Shown here one piece after another: positions 13,715-23,611 of a stretch of 64,000 nucleotides of DNA. The translations under genes were made by a program, and so were the position numbers. Source of the stretch: Oceanibium sediminis (GTDB lineage: Bacteria; Pseudomonadota; Alphaproteobacteria; Rhodobacterales; Rhodobacteraceae); assembly GCF_003265325.1 (NCBI RefSeq), contig NZ_QGNX01000003.1:492155-556154 (forward strand), in the 5' to 3' direction. The notes under the pieces are model-generated. The model had not been told where the DNA came from. It was given only the letters and a program-made list of their open reading frames with translations, and made no database searches. The first letter of the stretch is position 1. Every line of letters starts with the position of its first letter.

Positions 13715-15316
13715 TTAGCTGGCCGCCCCGCCGGGGGTTCCGAAGGCGGCGGTGAGCAGTTCGCGGGTGTAGGGATTTTCGGGGGTGTCGAAGATCGCCG
13801 ATCCGGTTCCCGCCTCGACCACGTCGCCCTGTTTCATGACCAGCACCTTGTGGCTGAGCGCGCGGACCACGCGCAGGTCGTGGCTGATGAAGATATAGGC
13901 CAGGCGGTGGCGTTTCTGGAGGGTGCGCAGAAGCTCGACGATCTGCACCTGCACGGTCATGTCGAGGGCCGATGTCGGCTCGTCCAGCACTACGAGTTTC
14001 GGTTGCAGGATGATGGCGCGCGCGATCGCGATGCGCTGGCGCTGCCCGCCGGAGAATTCGTGTGGGTAGCGATCCATCGTGGCCGGGTCGAGGCCGACTT
14101 CGTGCATGATTTCGGCGACGAGCTCTCGCGGGGTGCCGGGACGTTTGTGCACGGACAGCCCCTCGGCGATGATCTGTTGCACGGTCATGCGGGGGCTGAG
14201 CGATCCGTAGGGGTCCTGGAAGACCATCTGGATGGCGCCGCGCAGGGGGCGCAACTCGCGGTTCTTCAGCCCGTCGATGCGCTGCCCGTCGAAGGTTATC
14301 GGTCCCTGCGAGGAGATCAACCGCATCACGGCGAGGGCGAGGGTGGTCTTGCCGGAGCCGGATTCGCCCACGATGCCGAGGGTTTCGCCCTGCCGGACCG
14401 AGAGAGTGGCGCCGTTCACCGCCTTCACGTGGTCCACGGTCTTGCGCAGGAAGCCGCGCTTGATGGGGAACCAGATGCGCAGGTCCTCGGTCTGGACGAC
14501 CTCGGCAGCGTCCTGCGCCACTGGTTCGGGGCGGCCTGTCGGCTCGGCCGCGAGGAGTTTGCGGGTGTAGGGGTGTTCGGGCGCGGTGAAGATGGTTTCG
14601 GTGGGCCCCTGTTCCACGATCTCGCCGTTTTGCATGACGCAGACCCGGTCCGCGATGCGGCGCACGACGTTCAGGTCGTGGGTGATGAAGAGCATGCCCA
14701 TCTTCTCCTCCGCCTGGACTTCGGCGAGGAGGTCGAGGATCTGCGCCTCGATCGTGACGTCAAGCGCGGTGGTGGGCTCATCGGCCACCAGCAGGCGCGG
14801 GCCGTTGGCGAGCGCCATGGCGATCATCACGCGCTGGCGCTGGCCGCCCGACAGCTGGTGCGGGTAGGCAGAGAGGCGGCGTTCGGCGTCGCGGATGCCG
14901 ACGCGTTCGAGCAGTTCCAGCGTGCGTTTGCGCGCCGCCGCTTTGCCAAGCCCAGAGTGCAGGGCCAGCGCCTCGCCCAACTGCTTTTCCAGCGTGTGGA
15001 GCGGGTTCAGCGAGGTCATCGGCTCCTGGAAGATGAAGCTGATGTCGTTGCCCCGGACCTGGCGCAGTAGCGTGTCCGAGGCGCCGATCATCTGTTGCCC
15101 GTCATAGGTGACGGAGCCAGCGATGCGCGCGCTGTCGGCCAGCAGCTTGACGGTGGAAAGCGCGGTGACGGACTTGCCGGAGCCGGATTCGCCCACCAGC
15201 GCCACGGTTTCCCCGGCGTTCACGGCAAAGCTGACGCCGCGCACGGCCGCTGTCGTCGCGCCATCCTGGACGAAATCGACGGTCAGCCCGTCCACCTGCA
15301 ACAAGGGCGCATTCAT
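13715..15316 (-). CDS. yejF: Peptide ABC transporter, tandem ATPase (YejF-like)
   Basis: A 533-residue protein with two complete ABC ATPase domains, the energy unit of the importer. Domain 1 (about 1-260): Walker A GESGSGKS, signature LSGGQRQRV and Walker [13 protein letters not shown]. Domain 2 (about 275-530): Walker A GESGSGKT, signature FSGGQRQRI and [12 protein letters not shown]. Each domain carries the oligopeptide-transporter C-terminal motif ([20 protein letters not shown]). A tandem ATPase distinguishes YejF/GsiA types from separate DppD/DppF subunits. Its start overlaps the yejE stop by 4 bases. YejABEF systems import peptides such as microcin C, defensin-like peptides or muropeptides. 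Confidence 0.9.
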   Translation of the reverse strand: MNAPLLQVDGLTVDFVQDGATTAAVRGVSFAVNAGETVALVGESGSGKSVTALSTVKLLADSARIAGSVTYDGQQMIGASDTLLRQVRGNDISFIFQEPMTSLNPLHTLEKQLGEALALHSGLGKAAARKRTLELLERVGIRDAERRLSAYPHQLSGGQRQRVMIAMALANGPRLLVADEPTTALDVTIEAQILDLLAEVQAEEKMGMLFITHDLNVVRRIADRVCVMQNGEIVEQGPTETIFTAPEHPYTRKLLAAEPTGRPEPVAQDAAEVVQTEDLRIWFPIKRGFLRKTVDHVKAVNGATLSVRQGETLGIVGESGSGKTTLALAVMRLISSQGPITFDGQRIDGLKNRELRPLRGAIQMVFQDPYGSLSPRMTVQQIIAEGLSVHKRPGTPRELVAEIMHEVGLDPATMDRYPHEFSGGQRQRIAIARAIILQPKLVVLDEPTSALDMTVQVQIVELLRTLQKRHRLAYIFISHDLRVVRALSHKVLVMKQGDVVEAGTGSAIFDTPENPYTRELLTAAFGTPGGAAS

Positions 15317-16419
15317 TGGAAAGTCTTTCGTGGGTCGAAGGCGTCGCGGACCCCCTCAAAAATGAAGACCATCAGCGACAGGAGCACGGTGAGCGAGACG
15401 AAGGCCGCCCAGGCCAGGTGCGGGCTTTGCAGGTTGTTCTTGGCCTGCAGGGCCAGCTCGCCCAGCGAGGGGTAGGAGGGGGGCAGGCCGAAGCCGAGGA
15501 AGTCCAGCCCGGTCAGCGTGCCCACGGCGGCGGTGATCAGGAAGGGCAGCAGCGTGACGGTGGCGACCATGGCGTTGGGCAGCATGTGGCGGAACATGAT
15601 CGTGGTGTCCGACACGCCCAGGGCGCGGGCGGCGCGGACGTATTCGAAGTTGCGCGCACGCAGGAATTCCGCGCGCACCACGCCGACCAGCGCGGTCCAG
15701 GAAAACAGCACGATCAGGAAGGTCAGCAGCGTGAAATTCATGGTGAAGATCGCGCCCATGATGATGATGACGTAAAGGGCGGGCGTTGCGCCCCAGATCT
15801 CGATCAGGCGCTGGAAGATCAGGTCCAACCAGCCGCCGAAGAAGCCCTGCACCGCCCCCGCGACGATTCCCACGAGCGAGGAGAAGAAGGTCACGATCAG
15901 CGCGAAGAGGACCGAGATGCGAAAGCCGTAGATCACCCGCGCCAGCACGTCGCGGGTCTGGTCGTCGGTGCCGAGCCAGTGGTCCGCGTCCGGGGCCGAA
16001 GGGGCGTTGGCCACACCGTAGTTGATGGTGTTGAAGGCGTAAGGCACGGGCGGGCGCAGGATCCAGCCCGCTTCGACCCGTTCCCCTTCGAATTCGCCGT
16101 CCGCGGCGTCGGCGATCACACCCTCGGGGTCGTCGAAACAGGCTTCCAGCCCGCCGGTCTTGACCAGGCAGATCAGTTCGGGTTCCCAGTAGTCGGGTTC
16201 GGTCTGGAAATCGCCGCCGAAGGTGGTTTCGGGGTAGAAACTGGTCACGGGGGTGAAGATTTCGCCCCGGTAGCTGACCAGCAGCGGTTTGTCGTTGGCG
16301 ACGAATTCCGCGAAGAGGGCGATGAAGAACAGCACGCTGAAGACGATCAGCGACCAGAAGGCGCGCCGGTTGCTGCGGAAGTTCCGCCACCGGCGTTGGT
16401 TCAGCGGGGAAAGCTTCAT
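15313..16419 (-). CDS. yejE: Peptide ABC transporter permease (YejE-like)
   Basis: A 368-residue inner-membrane permease of the DppC/OppC class. The N-terminus [16 protein letters not shown] precedes the first membrane helix. A large periplasmic insertion (roughly residues 40-130, with two Cys in [16 protein letters not shown]) follows, as in YejE proteins, then the BPD transmembrane domain with [14 protein letters not shown] and the EAA loop region [19 protein letters not shown]. It has 4-base overlaps with both neighbours, so the operon is translationally coupled. Confidence 0.9.
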   Translation of the reverse strand: MKLSPLNQRRWRNFRSNRRAFWSLIVFSVLFFIALFAEFVANDKPLLVSYRGEIFTPVTSFYPETTFGGDFQTEPDYWEPELICLVKTGGLEACFDDPEGVIADAADGEFEGERVEAGWILRPPVPYAFNTINYGVANAPSAPDADHWLGTDDQTRDVLARVIYGFRISVLFALIVTFFSSLVGIVAGAVQGFFGGWLDLIFQRLIEIWGATPALYVIIIMGAIFTMNFTLLTFLIVLFSWTALVGVVRAEFLRARNFEYVRAARALGVSDTTIMFRHMLPNAMVATVTLLPFLITAAVGTLTGLDFLGFGLPPSYPSLGELALQAKNNLQSPHLAWAAFVSLTVLLSLMVFIFEGVRDAFDPRKTFQ

Positions 16420-17492
16420 GTCTCGCGGCTCTCGAAGTCGATACGCGGGTCCACCCAGACGTACATCAGGTCGGACACGATGCCGATCAGCAGGCCGATC
16501 AGCCCGAAGAAATAGAGCGTGCCGAAGACCACCGGGTAGTCGCGGTTCAGCACCGCCTCGAACCCGAGCCTTCCCAGCCCGTCGAGGGAGAAGATCACCT
16601 CGATGATCAGGGAGGAGCCGAAGAGGACGGCCAGGAACAGGCCCGGAAACCCGGCGATGATGATCAGCATGGCGTTGCGGAACACGTGGCCGTAGAGGAT
16701 CCGCGTTTCCTTCAGGCCCTTGGCGCGGGCGGTGACCACGTATTGCTTGCGGATTTCATCGAGGAAGGAGTTCTTCGTCAGCAGGGTCAGCGTGGCGAAG
16801 GCGCCGATGGTGGCGGCGGTGACGGGCAGCACGATGTGCCAGAGGTAATCGGTGATCTTGTGCCAGGTAGAGAAATCCTCCCACCCGTCGGAGGTGAGGC
16901 CGCGCAAGGGGAACCACTGGAAGTAGGAGCCCCCGGCAAAGAACACCAGCAGCATGATCGCGAACAAAAAGCCCGGTATCGCGTAGGCGGCGATGATGAT
17001 GGCGCTGGTCCAGGTGTCAAAGCGCGAGCCGTCGCGCACCGCTTTGCGGATGCCCAGCGGGATGGAGATCACGTAGGCGATCAGCGTGGACCACAAGCCC
17101 AGCGTGATCGACACCGGCATCTTTTCCAGCACCAGGTCAATGACCGAGATGGAGCGGAAGTAGCTTTCGCCGAAGTCGAACTGGATGTAGTTCCAGAGCA
17201 TGCCGAGGAACCGCTGCCAGGCGGGTTTGTCGAAGCCGAACTGGCGTTCGAGATCCTCGATGAAGTCCGCGGGCAGGCCGCGCGCTCCCTGGTAGCCGCC
17301 GTCCTCGCCGCCGCCGACTTCGGATGCCCCGCCGGAAATGCGGTCCGTGGCGGCGCCCGCGTCCTCCAGCTGGCTGATGATCTGTTCGATCGGGCCGCCG
17401 GGCACGAATTGCACCAGGACAAAGTTGATCAGCATGATCCCGAACAGCGTCGGGATCACCAGCAACAGTCGTCTTAGGATATAGGCGCCCAT
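16416..17492 (-). CDS. yejB: Peptide ABC transporter permease (YejB-like)
   Basis: A 358-residue inner-membrane permease of the DppB/OppB class. [19 protein letters not shown] is the characteristic N-terminal helix, followed by [16 protein letters not shown] Gly/Glu-rich insertion (about residues 48-70) sits in the first periplasmic loop. The EAA-type coupling loop is [20 protein letters not shown]. It pairs with the YejE-like permease to form the channel. It lies 1 bp from the binding-protein gene and overlaps yejE by 4 bases. Confidence 0.9.
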   Translation of the reverse strand: MGAYILRRLLLVIPTLFGIMLINFVLVQFVPGGPIEQIISQLEDAGAATDRISGGASEVGGGEDGGYQGARGLPADFIEDLERQFGFDKPAWQRFLGMLWNYIQFDFGESYFRSISVIDLVLEKMPVSITLGLWSTLIAYVISIPLGIRKAVRDGSRFDTWTSAIIIAAYAIPGFLFAIMLLVFFAGGSYFQWFPLRGLTSDGWEDFSTWHKITDYLWHIVLPVTAATIGAFATLTLLTKNSFLDEIRKQYVVTARAKGLKETRILYGHVFRNAMLIIIAGFPGLFLAVLFGSSLIIEVIFSLDGLGRLGFEAVLNRDYPVVFGTLYFFGLIGLLIGIVSDLMYVWVDPRIDFESRET

Positions 17493-17493
17493 A

Positions 17494-19416
17494 TTACGGC
17501 AGCGGTGCTCCCGCGGCTTTCAGGGCGTCGACCTTGTCCTGGTCGATCCACCAATAGGCGTCGCCGCGCGAATAAAGCGGCTTTTCCTCGGGGCGGCCAA
17601 AGATGTCCCAGTAGGCGATGTTGTGCTCTCCCTTGTACCAGTTCGGGACCCAGATGTGCTTGTCCCGGAGCACGCGGTCAAGGGCGCGCACGTGCGCCTC
17701 CATGCTTTCGCGGCTGTCTGCCTCGATGATGCGCTCGATCAGCGCGTCGACCACCGGGTCGGCGACGCCCGCGAAGTTCAGCGTGTCGGGCTGCGCGGCG
17801 CTGTCGGCGCCGAAGATGCGGCGCAGTTCCAGCCCCGGCGTCAGGGACATCACCAGGCGGCCCGGGATCAGGTCGTAGTCCAGGTCCTTCTGGCGCTGTT
17901 CCATCTGGGCCGCGTCGATCAGGGCCAGGCGCGCGTCGATGCCGACGCGTTTGAGGTTTTCCACGAAGGGGTTGATGATCCGCTCGAACGCGGGGCTATC
18001 GTCCACAATCTCGAGGGCAAGAACTTCGCCCTCAGCGTTCTTGCGGATGCCCTGGTCAAGGGTCCAGCCTGCCTCGTCAAGCAGGGCGTTCGCGCGGCGG
18101 ATGACCGAGCGGGACAGCCGGTCCGCGCTGTTTTCCACGGGGGTGAAGACCGGTTCGTCGAAGATGCGCGCGGGCAGCTGGTCGCGGAACTCCTCCAGCA
18201 CCTCCAGCTCTGCGCCCTCGGGCAGCCCCTCGGCCTGCATGGTCCGGGTGTTTTCCCAGAAGCTGTCGGTACGTTCGTAGATGCCGTAGAATAGTGCCTC
18301 GTTCGACCATTCGAAGTTGAACATCATGCCGATGGCTTCGCGCACCCGCGGGTCCTGCAGCTTGTCGCGGCGGGTGTTGATCCAGAAGCCCTGCGTGCCC
18401 GAGGGGCGGTTGTCCGGGATCGAGGTCTTGACGACCCAGCCCTTGTCGATGGCGGGGAAGTCATAGGCGGTGGCCCAGAGCTTGGAGAAGAATTCCTCGT
18501 GCAGGTAGTAGGCGCCGGATTTGAACGCCTCGAAGGCGACGGTGCGGTCGGTGAAATATTCGTAGGTGATGCACTGGAAGTTGTTCGCGCCGATATTGGC
18601 GGGATGGTCCCAGCCCCAGTAATCGGGGTTGCGGCAATAGGTGATGGAGCGGCCCGGGTTGGCGTCCTCCACCACGTAGCCGCCGGAACTGACCGGCGCG
18701 TCAAGCGAGGATTCGGCGAAATCCCGCTCTGCCCAGTAATGCTCGGGCAGGATCGACAGGCCGCCCGCCAGCTGGATCAGCTCGCGTTTCGGGGCCTCGG
18801 GGACGAAGGTGAACTTGACGCGGTGGGTGTCCAGCGCCTCGATGCTTTGGATGTCCTTGTAGGCGATCTGGTAGGTCGGGTGCCCCTTCTCGCGCAGGAT
18901 ATCGAGGGAAAAGACGACGTCCGACGCTTCGATCGGCTCACCATCGGAAAAGGTCGCCTCCGGACGCATGTTGAAGATCACCCAGGAGCGGTCCTCGGGG
19001 TATTCCAGCGACTCGGCGATGAAGCCGTAGGCGCTGTCCGCCTCGTCCGCCGAGCCGACGAGCAGGCTGTCGTGCATCAGGCCCAGGCCTTGCGCGGCGT
19101 TGCCCTTCAGAATGAACGGGTTGAGGCTGTCAAAGGTGGTGGACGCGCCGACACCCACGAAGCGCATCGTGCCGCCGATGGGGGCGTCGGGGTTCACGTA
19201 GTCGAAATGCGGGTAGTCGGGGCCGTATTTCAACTCTCCGAAGATCGAGATGCCGTGGGCCTTGGTGACATGGGCATCGGCCCGCGCGACGCCGGCCCAG
19301 ATCAGGGCGGCGAAAAGGACGCTCAAGCTGGCGAGCGTCGCAAGCAGCGGGCGCACGGGATCGGCCTTGGCCGTCGCTGTCCGGGTGGTCATTTCTGTGG
19401 CGGGGCGTATTGGCAT
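17494..19416 (-). CDS. yejA: Peptide ABC transporter periplasmic binding protein (YejA-like)
   Basis: A 640-residue SBP of the family-5 extracellular peptide/nickel binding class. An N-terminal export signal is visible ([24 protein letters not shown]), with cleavage probably after ARA. The mature region starts [23 protein letters not shown], the YejA-type opening. It also contains [19 protein letters not shown] and [22 protein letters not shown] lies 5-6 bases before the ATG at 19416; a second start (MTTRT) eight codons later is possible. As first gene of the minus-strand operon it sets specificity, but the ligand cannot be told. Confidence 0.9.
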   Translation of the reverse strand: MPIRPATEMTTRTATAKADPVRPLLATLASLSVLFAALIWAGVARADAHVTKAHGISIFGELKYGPDYPHFDYVNPDAPIGGTMRFVGVGASTTFDSLNPFILKGNAAQGLGLMHDSLLVGSADEADSAYGFIAESLEYPEDRSWVIFNMRPEATFSDGEPIEASDVVFSLDILREKGHPTYQIAYKDIQSIEALDTHRVKFTFVPEAPKRELIQLAGGLSILPEHYWAERDFAESSLDAPVSSGGYVVEDANPGRSITYCRNPDYWGWDHPANIGANNFQCITYEYFTDRTVAFEAFKSGAYYLHEEFFSKLWATAYDFPAIDKGWVVKTSIPDNRPSGTQGFWINTRRDKLQDPRVREAIGMMFNFEWSNEALFYGIYERTDSFWENTRTMQAEGLPEGAELEVLEEFRDQLPARIFDEPVFTPVENSADRLSRSVIRRANALLDEAGWTLDQGIRKNAEGEVLALEIVDDSPAFERIINPFVENLKRVGIDARLALIDAAQMEQRQKDLDYDLIPGRLVMSLTPGLELRRIFGADSAAQPDTLNFAGVADPVVDALIERIIEADSRESMEAHVRALDRVLRDKHIWVPNWYKGEHNIAYWDIFGRPEEKPLYSRGDAYWWIDQDKVDALKAAGAPLP

Positions 19417-19537
19417 GGTAACCTCTCTCCCTGAACTTTCCTGTCAGAGAGTAATCCCATTTGACTGAGGGTAAAGGCGAAAGCCCGTGCCTTGGCTCAC
19501 AATCCCGCGGGCGGACGCGGGCGAGGGGGCCAGACGC

Positions 19538-19567
19538 AAACGGCCCCGCACGATGGCGGGGCCGTTT
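19538..19567. terminator. Terminator downstream of cycM
   Basis: AAACGGCCCCGC (19538-19549) and GCGGGGCCGTTT (19556-19567) form a perfect 12-bp stem with a 6-base ACGATG loop. The stem ends in TTT on either strand. It lies 25 bp past the minus-strand cytochrome stop. Confidence 0.8.
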
Positions 19568-19591
19568 GGTGTTCTGTCAGGCGGGGCGGGT

Positions 19592-20113
19592 TTAGCCGCC
19601 GATGCTTTCCAGGTACTTGATCAGGTCGGCGCGGTCTTCGACGTCGCGCATGCCGCGGTAGCTCATCTTGGTGCCCGGCGCCCAGTCCGAGGGGTTCGCA
19701 AGGAAGCCATTCAGGTTTTCCGGGGTCCATGCCTCGCCCTTGCCGGCCAGCGCGTCGGAATAGGAGAACCCGTCGACGCCACCGATATCCCGGCCGACCA
19801 CGGCGTAAAGGTAGGGACCGACGCCGTTCGCGCCATCTTCCAGCTTGTGGCAGGACGAACAGGCGCGGAACAGCCCTTCACCGGCGGCGGCATCCGCAGC
19901 GGCGTAGACTTCGCCGAAATCGACCTCGGGCTCTGCGGCCACTTCGGTGGTGGCGGCAGCGTCCTCGACCTCGATCACATAAGCGTTCTGATGGTCGTCC
20001 CCGTGCCCGCTGGCAGGGTGAATGATCGCACCGGCGCCGGTTTCGATCAGCAGCAGGACCAGAAGGCTTCCGCAGAGCCCGCCGACGATCTTGGTGATTT
20101 CCATGGTGTTCAT
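19592..20113 (-). CDS. cycM: Membrane-anchored cytochrome c (CycM/c552 type)
   Basis: A 173-residue monohaem cytochrome c carrying electrons, probably between the bc1 complex and terminal oxidases. One N-terminal membrane helix serves as an uncleaved anchor (ITKIVGGLCGSLLVLLLIETGAGA). An acidic Glu/Ala linker precedes the haem domain with CSSCH (CxxCH) and the axial Met in GTKMSYRG. The C-terminal helix is DRADLIKYLESIGG. The start at 20113 (MNTMEITKIV) matches known CycM N-termini; an upstream ATG at 20137 would add eight residues. It is divergent from pheA. Confidence 0.9.
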   Translation of the reverse strand: MNTMEITKIVGGLCGSLLVLLLIETGAGAIIHPASGHGDDHQNAYVIEVEDAAATTEVAAEPEVDFGEVYAAADAAAGEGLFRACSSCHKLEDGANGVGPYLYAVVGRDIGGVDGFSYSDALAGKGEAWTPENLNGFLANPSDWAPGTKMSYRGMRDVEDRADLIKYLESIGG

Positions 20114-20248
20114 GCTGGACCCAATCGTTCTTGTCATATGTCTTTCGGCCGCCAATAGGCGCCCCGTCGCGACTTGTCTATCCGCTTCCCCTATGCTTTC
20201 GCAAGGTATAGAAGGCGCGACCAAACGACATTGGCAGGGGCAGAGACG

Positions 20249-21088
20249 ATGAGCGGACAAAGCGGGGTAATCTCGTTCCAGGGCGAACTCGGGGCCTATT
20301 CCCACCAGGCCTGCCTGGAGGCGCGGCCCGACATGACGCCGCTGCCCGCCACCACCTTTGAAGGGGCGATCGACCTGGTGCGCAGCGGCAGCGCGGACCT
20401 GGCGATGATTCCGGTGGAAAACTCCACCTATGGCCGCGTGGCGGACGTGCACCAGCTGCTGCCCGAATCCGGCCTGCACATCGTGGGCGAGCATTTCGTG
20501 CGCGTGCACATCAACCTGCTGGGCGTGCCGGGCGCGCGGCTTGACCAGGTGACGCGGGCGGAATCCCATAGCGTCCTGCTGGGCCAGTGCCGGGGCTTCC
20601 TGAAGGAGCATGGCATCGCGCGGGTCGCCGGGTTCGATACCGCCGGGGCGGCCAAGCACGTGAAAGAACAGGGCGATCCCACGATGGCCGCGCTCGCCTC
20701 GCCCCTGGCGGGGGAGATCTACGGGCTGGAGGTGCTGGCGGACGCGATCGAGGACAACAAGTCCAACACGACGCGCTTCCTGATCATGTCCCCCGAGCCG
20801 GTCGCCGCGCCGCAGGGCGAGAAGGTGATCACGTCCTTCCTGTTCCGCGTGCGCAACATCCCGGCCGCGCTTTACAAGGCGATGGGCGGGTTTGCGACCA
20901 ACGGCGTGAACATGGTGAAGCTGGAAAGCTACATGCTCGGCGGCTCATTCACCGCGACGCAGTTCTACGCCGATATCGAGGGCCACCCCGAGGATCGCGC
21001 CGTCGCGCTCGCGCTGGAGGAGCTGCGCTTCTTCACCGATTACCTGCATATCCTCGGCACATACCCGGCCGCCCGCGACCGGGGCTGA
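20249..21088 (+). CDS. pheA: Prephenate dehydratase
   Basis: A 279-residue enzyme converting prephenate to phenylpyruvate in phenylalanine synthesis. The catalytic domain starts ISFQGELGAYSHQACLEA and holds DLAMIPVENSTYGRV and the conserved Thr-Arg-Phe motif in SNTTRFLIMS. The C-terminal ACT domain (about 190-275; TSFLFRVRNIPAALYKAMGG) gives phenylalanine feedback control, and KLESYMLGGSF is the matching ESRP-like segment. There is no fused chorismate mutase. The start at 20249 is preceded by AGGGGCAGAG; the frame extends 25 codons upstream without support. Confidence 0.95.
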   Translation: MSGQSGVISFQGELGAYSHQACLEARPDMTPLPATTFEGAIDLVRSGSADLAMIPVENSTYGRVADVHQLLPESGLHIVGEHFVRVHINLLGVPGARLDQVTRAESHSVLLGQCRGFLKEHGIARVAGFDTAGAAKHVKEQGDPTMAALASPLAGEIYGLEVLADAIEDNKSNTTRFLIMSPEPVAAPQGEKVITSFLFRVRNIPAALYKAMGGFATNGVNMVKLESYMLGGSFTATQFYADIEGHPEDRAVALALEELRFFTDYLHILGTYPAARDRG

Positions 21089-21116
21089 GGGCCGCGCTGG
21101 ATCGAGGCCGCAGGCC

Positions 21117-22088
21117 TCAGCCCGCCTGGGGGATGCGGCCCGACAGCCAGTGATCGATCAGGAAATGCGCGATGGCCCCCTTGCGGGCGGGGCGGATTCG
21201 CGGCGTCGGGCTGACGTGTTCGGCGATCAGCTCTTCGCGGGTGATCCAGAAGGCGTCCTCCAGTTCCACCGGGTCGAGCGTGATCTTGTCGTCCAGTGCC
21301 TCTCCCCGGCAGCCGATCATCAGCGAGGCGGGGAAGGGCCAGGGCTGGCTGGACAGGTAGCTGACCGGCCCGACGGGGATGCCGCTTTCCTCCAGCACCT
21401 CGCGGCGGACGGCCGCTTCGATGGTTTCGCCCGGCTCCATGAACCCCGCCAGCAGCGAGTACATGCCCTCGGGCCAGCCGGGGGAGCGCCCCATGAGCAG
21501 TCGCGGGCCATGGGTGATCAGCATGATGACCACGGGGTCCGTGCGCGGGAAGTGGTGTGCGCCGCAGTCCGGGCAGGTGCGCCGCCAACCGCCCAGCGAC
21601 ACTTCGGAGGCCGCGCCGCAGCGCGCGCAATGGCGGTGGGTCTCGTGCCAGGCGAAGATGCCCTTCGCTGCTGCCGCGTCACCGGCGTCGCGCGGGTCCA
21701 GCACGCCCATGGCCGCGCGCAGGTCAAGGAACGCCTGGTCCTCGGTCATGGCCGGGTGCCGGTTGGTCGAGGTGTCGACGAACAGCGCCATCGTCGCGGG
21801 ATCGGCGGCGGGATCCTCCCAGGGGGAGATGTCGTGTGCGAATCGTGGCGCGCCCCCATCCAGGCCCAGGAAGATCGGCGCGTCCGTCGCTTCTTCCACC
21901 AGGGGGGATGAAATCGGCAGCCAGGCAAGGCGCGGCGCGTGCTGGGGTCCTTCGAACACAGCCTTGCCGCGCCAGAACACGCAGGTGCGCGTCCGCGGAT
22001 CGGCCAGCAGGGGGCCGGTGTCCTCGCGCAGGTGGCCGGCGCGGTCGATCCCGCCGCCGCCGAAGAGGACCGATTCGCTGTCGAACAT
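21117..22088 (-). CDS. nudC: NADH pyrophosphatase NudC
   Basis: A 323-residue Nudix hydrolase that cleaves NAD(H) to NMN(H) and AMP and can remove NAD caps from RNA. Visible are a zinc ribbon (CARCG and CPDCG), the full Nudix box starting GFMEPGETIEAAVRREVLEE, and the NudC-specific SQPWPFPASL motif 15-20 residues downstream. The N-terminal domain (about 1-150) is the poorly conserved NudC-like region. The start at 22088 (MFDSESV) has AAGGACG upstream; 41 extra codons in frame look non-coding. It is convergent with pheA. Confidence 0.95.
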   Translation of the reverse strand: MFDSESVLFGGGGIDRAGHLREDTGPLLADPRTRTCVFWRGKAVFEGPQHAPRLAWLPISSPLVEEATDAPIFLGLDGGAPRFAHDISPWEDPAADPATMALFVDTSTNRHPAMTEDQAFLDLRAAMGVLDPRDAGDAAAAKGIFAWHETHRHCARCGAASEVSLGGWRRTCPDCGAHHFPRTDPVVIMLITHGPRLLMGRSPGWPEGMYSLLAGFMEPGETIEAAVRREVLEESGIPVGPVSYLSSQPWPFPASLMIGCRGEALDDKITLDPVELEDAFWITREELIAEHVSPTPRIRPARKGAIAHFLIDHWLSGRIPQAG

Positions 22089-22238
22089 GGATTTCGTCCT
22101 TCGTGCTGGTCTGCCTCCCGGCTTAGCGCCTGGGCCGGCACATGGGAAGGCGGCGGTGCGCGGGGAAGCCCGGAACCCGCCACACAATCCGCGTCCGCGC
22201 CGCTTGCCCATCCGGGGATCACGTCTTATATGGCGAGT

Positions 22239-22340
22239 CGAGAGGTTGGCGCGGGCGGACGCCTCGCCAACCCGGTCAGATCCGGAAGGAAGCAGCCGTA
22301 ACGAGTCCCGTTCGGGTCGTGTTCAGCCTCTCACCCTTTT
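22239..22340 (+). ncRNA. ffs: Signal recognition particle RNA (small bacterial type)
   Basis: The SRP signature is present: GGTCAGATCCGGAAGGAAGC at 22274-22293, with GGTCAGATC, GGAAGGAAGCAGCC being the helix-8 Ffh-binding internal loop. Terminal arms GAGAGG (22240-22245) and CCTCTC (22327-22332) close the molecule, and a T run (22337-22340) follows as terminator. The size of about 95-100 nt fits the 4.5S-type RNA. Ends are estimated from the closing stem. Confidence 0.93.
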
Positions 22341-22347
22341 CCCTACA

Positions 22348-23235
22348 TCAGCCGTTCAGCCAGGCCCGCGCACTCGGATCGTGGACCGAGATGCGCACGC
22401 GGTCGCCATAGGCGCTCAACCCCTGGGCCAGGTGCGGCATCACGTCGGTGAGTTCCGCGCGCAGGCGGTCGTCCATCAGGTGCGGCGGCGCGAGGGCGGG
22501 GTGGAAGCTTTCGCAACACGCGCCATTGGCGAAGATGATCTGGTGGCGATCCATCAGCAGCGTGTAATAGCTGACGATGTCATTGCCGCAGGAAAGCGAG
22601 AGCCCGGCGCCGTCAAGCAAGTCGCTGGCGGGAACCAGCACCTCGGACAGACCGAACAGCGCCTCGGCCCGCGGGCCGGCGATCAGGATCTGAAGCTGCG
22701 GAGAGACCAGCATTTCCTTGTCCGGCCCATTGGCGCCCAGCGCGCCCGCGCGGATGTGAATCGGGGTGAAGCCGCCACGGGCCACATGGGTGGTGCGCCC
22801 GATCCAGCGCAGCGGCTGCGGGCCCTCGTCAGCGGTGATGATGCTGTCACCGGGGCGCAGATCGCGGACCGGGACTTCCCCGTTGACCGTGCGGATCCGG
22901 GTCGCGCCGACAAAGCTGGACAGCACCGCAAGCGAGGGCGCGGTCCGATTGCGTTTCACCGGCGCGCGCGCCGCGGACATGAGGACGGAATGGGGGATGT
23001 GCCACTGGCTGGGGTCATGCCCGTCCATCGGCGCGAAGAAACTGCCGCCATCGGTGTCCAGCACCAGAAATTCGCGGTGTTTGCCCTGCCGGTCGCGCAG
23101 GGTCACGGCGGCGATCCGCTCGTACCGGTCGTTGGCTTCGCGGGCCGCGCGGCGCAGATCGCGCGCGAAGGCGGGGGCGAAATGCGCATCGCGCACACCA
23201 TCCCCACTGGCAGCATAAAACTGGATTGCACCCAT
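22348..23235 (-). CDS. Hint-domain (Hedgehog/intein-type) protein
   Basis: A protein of about 295 residues with a central Hint_2-like domain typical of Rhodobacteraceae: FVGATRIRTVNGEVPVRDLRPGDSI, then QPLRWIGRTTH and a C-terminal SYYTLLMDRHQIIFANGACCES block, where the TLxxDRHQxxxANG motif is characteristic. GTGAGGG lies 7 bases before the ATG at 23235 (MGAIQFYAASG), which favours it over the upstream ATG at 23253. The residue where a Hint nucleophile Cys would be expected looks like Ser (about 107 in this numbering). There is no signal peptide. Hint domains can self-cleave, but no processing is known for this group. It is divergent from dnaX. Confidence 0.75.
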   Translation of the reverse strand: MGAIQFYAASGDGVRDAHFAPAFARDLRRAAREANDRYERIAAVTLRDRQGKHREFLVLDTDGGSFFAPMDGHDPSQWHIPHSVLMSAARAPVKRNRTAPSLAVLSSFVGATRIRTVNGEVPVRDLRPGDSIITADEGPQPLRWIGRTTHVARGGFTPIHIRAGALGANGPDKEMLVSPQLQILIAGPRAEALFGLSEVLVPASDLLDGAGLSLSCGNDIVSYYTLLMDRHQIIFANGACCESFHPALAPPHLMDDRLRAELTDVMPHLAQGLSAYGDRVRISVHDPSARAWLNG

Positions 23236-23611
23236 GGTCATACCCTCACTCATGACGCGGTAACGGTTACAATGCCGTCACCAGATTTGGTGGATCGGGG
23301 TGACCCGGCCTGCCAGCCGAAATGCGCGCGCGCTGCCCGAATTGATGAGGTAATACAGACCTATCAAAGACTTGCAAGCAGTGCGGGCGCATTGCCCTCC
23401 ACCTGTTACACCGCCACGATGATTCGAAATTGTTGCATTATTATGGCGGAAACAATCTTGGGATTTGTCACGTTTTGTGACGGAGTTTTACATAAATTCA
23501 ATCGCTTACTCCGGACCCCCTCCGCGCGGGCCTGGCACCGGGCGGAATTCCATGCCCCCGCGGGGTCAATTCGGTTCCCGAAGGGGCCGAATCCTGCTAG
23601 CGATTCCGACC
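23236..23611. other. Divergent intergenic region between Hint gene and dnaX
   Basis: A 376-bp region without a gene, clearly more AT-rich than its flanks around 23400-23510. It should hold both promoters. The only symmetric element I see is GTCAC-GTTTT-GTGAC (23467-23481), a possible operator. There is no clear Shine-Dalgarno in front of the dnaX ATG. Confidence 0.5.

Noticed and set aside
20114-20659. Longer N-terminus for the cytochrome gene
   Set aside because: The extension overlaps pheA and has no similarity; the CycM N-terminus starts at the membrane helix.
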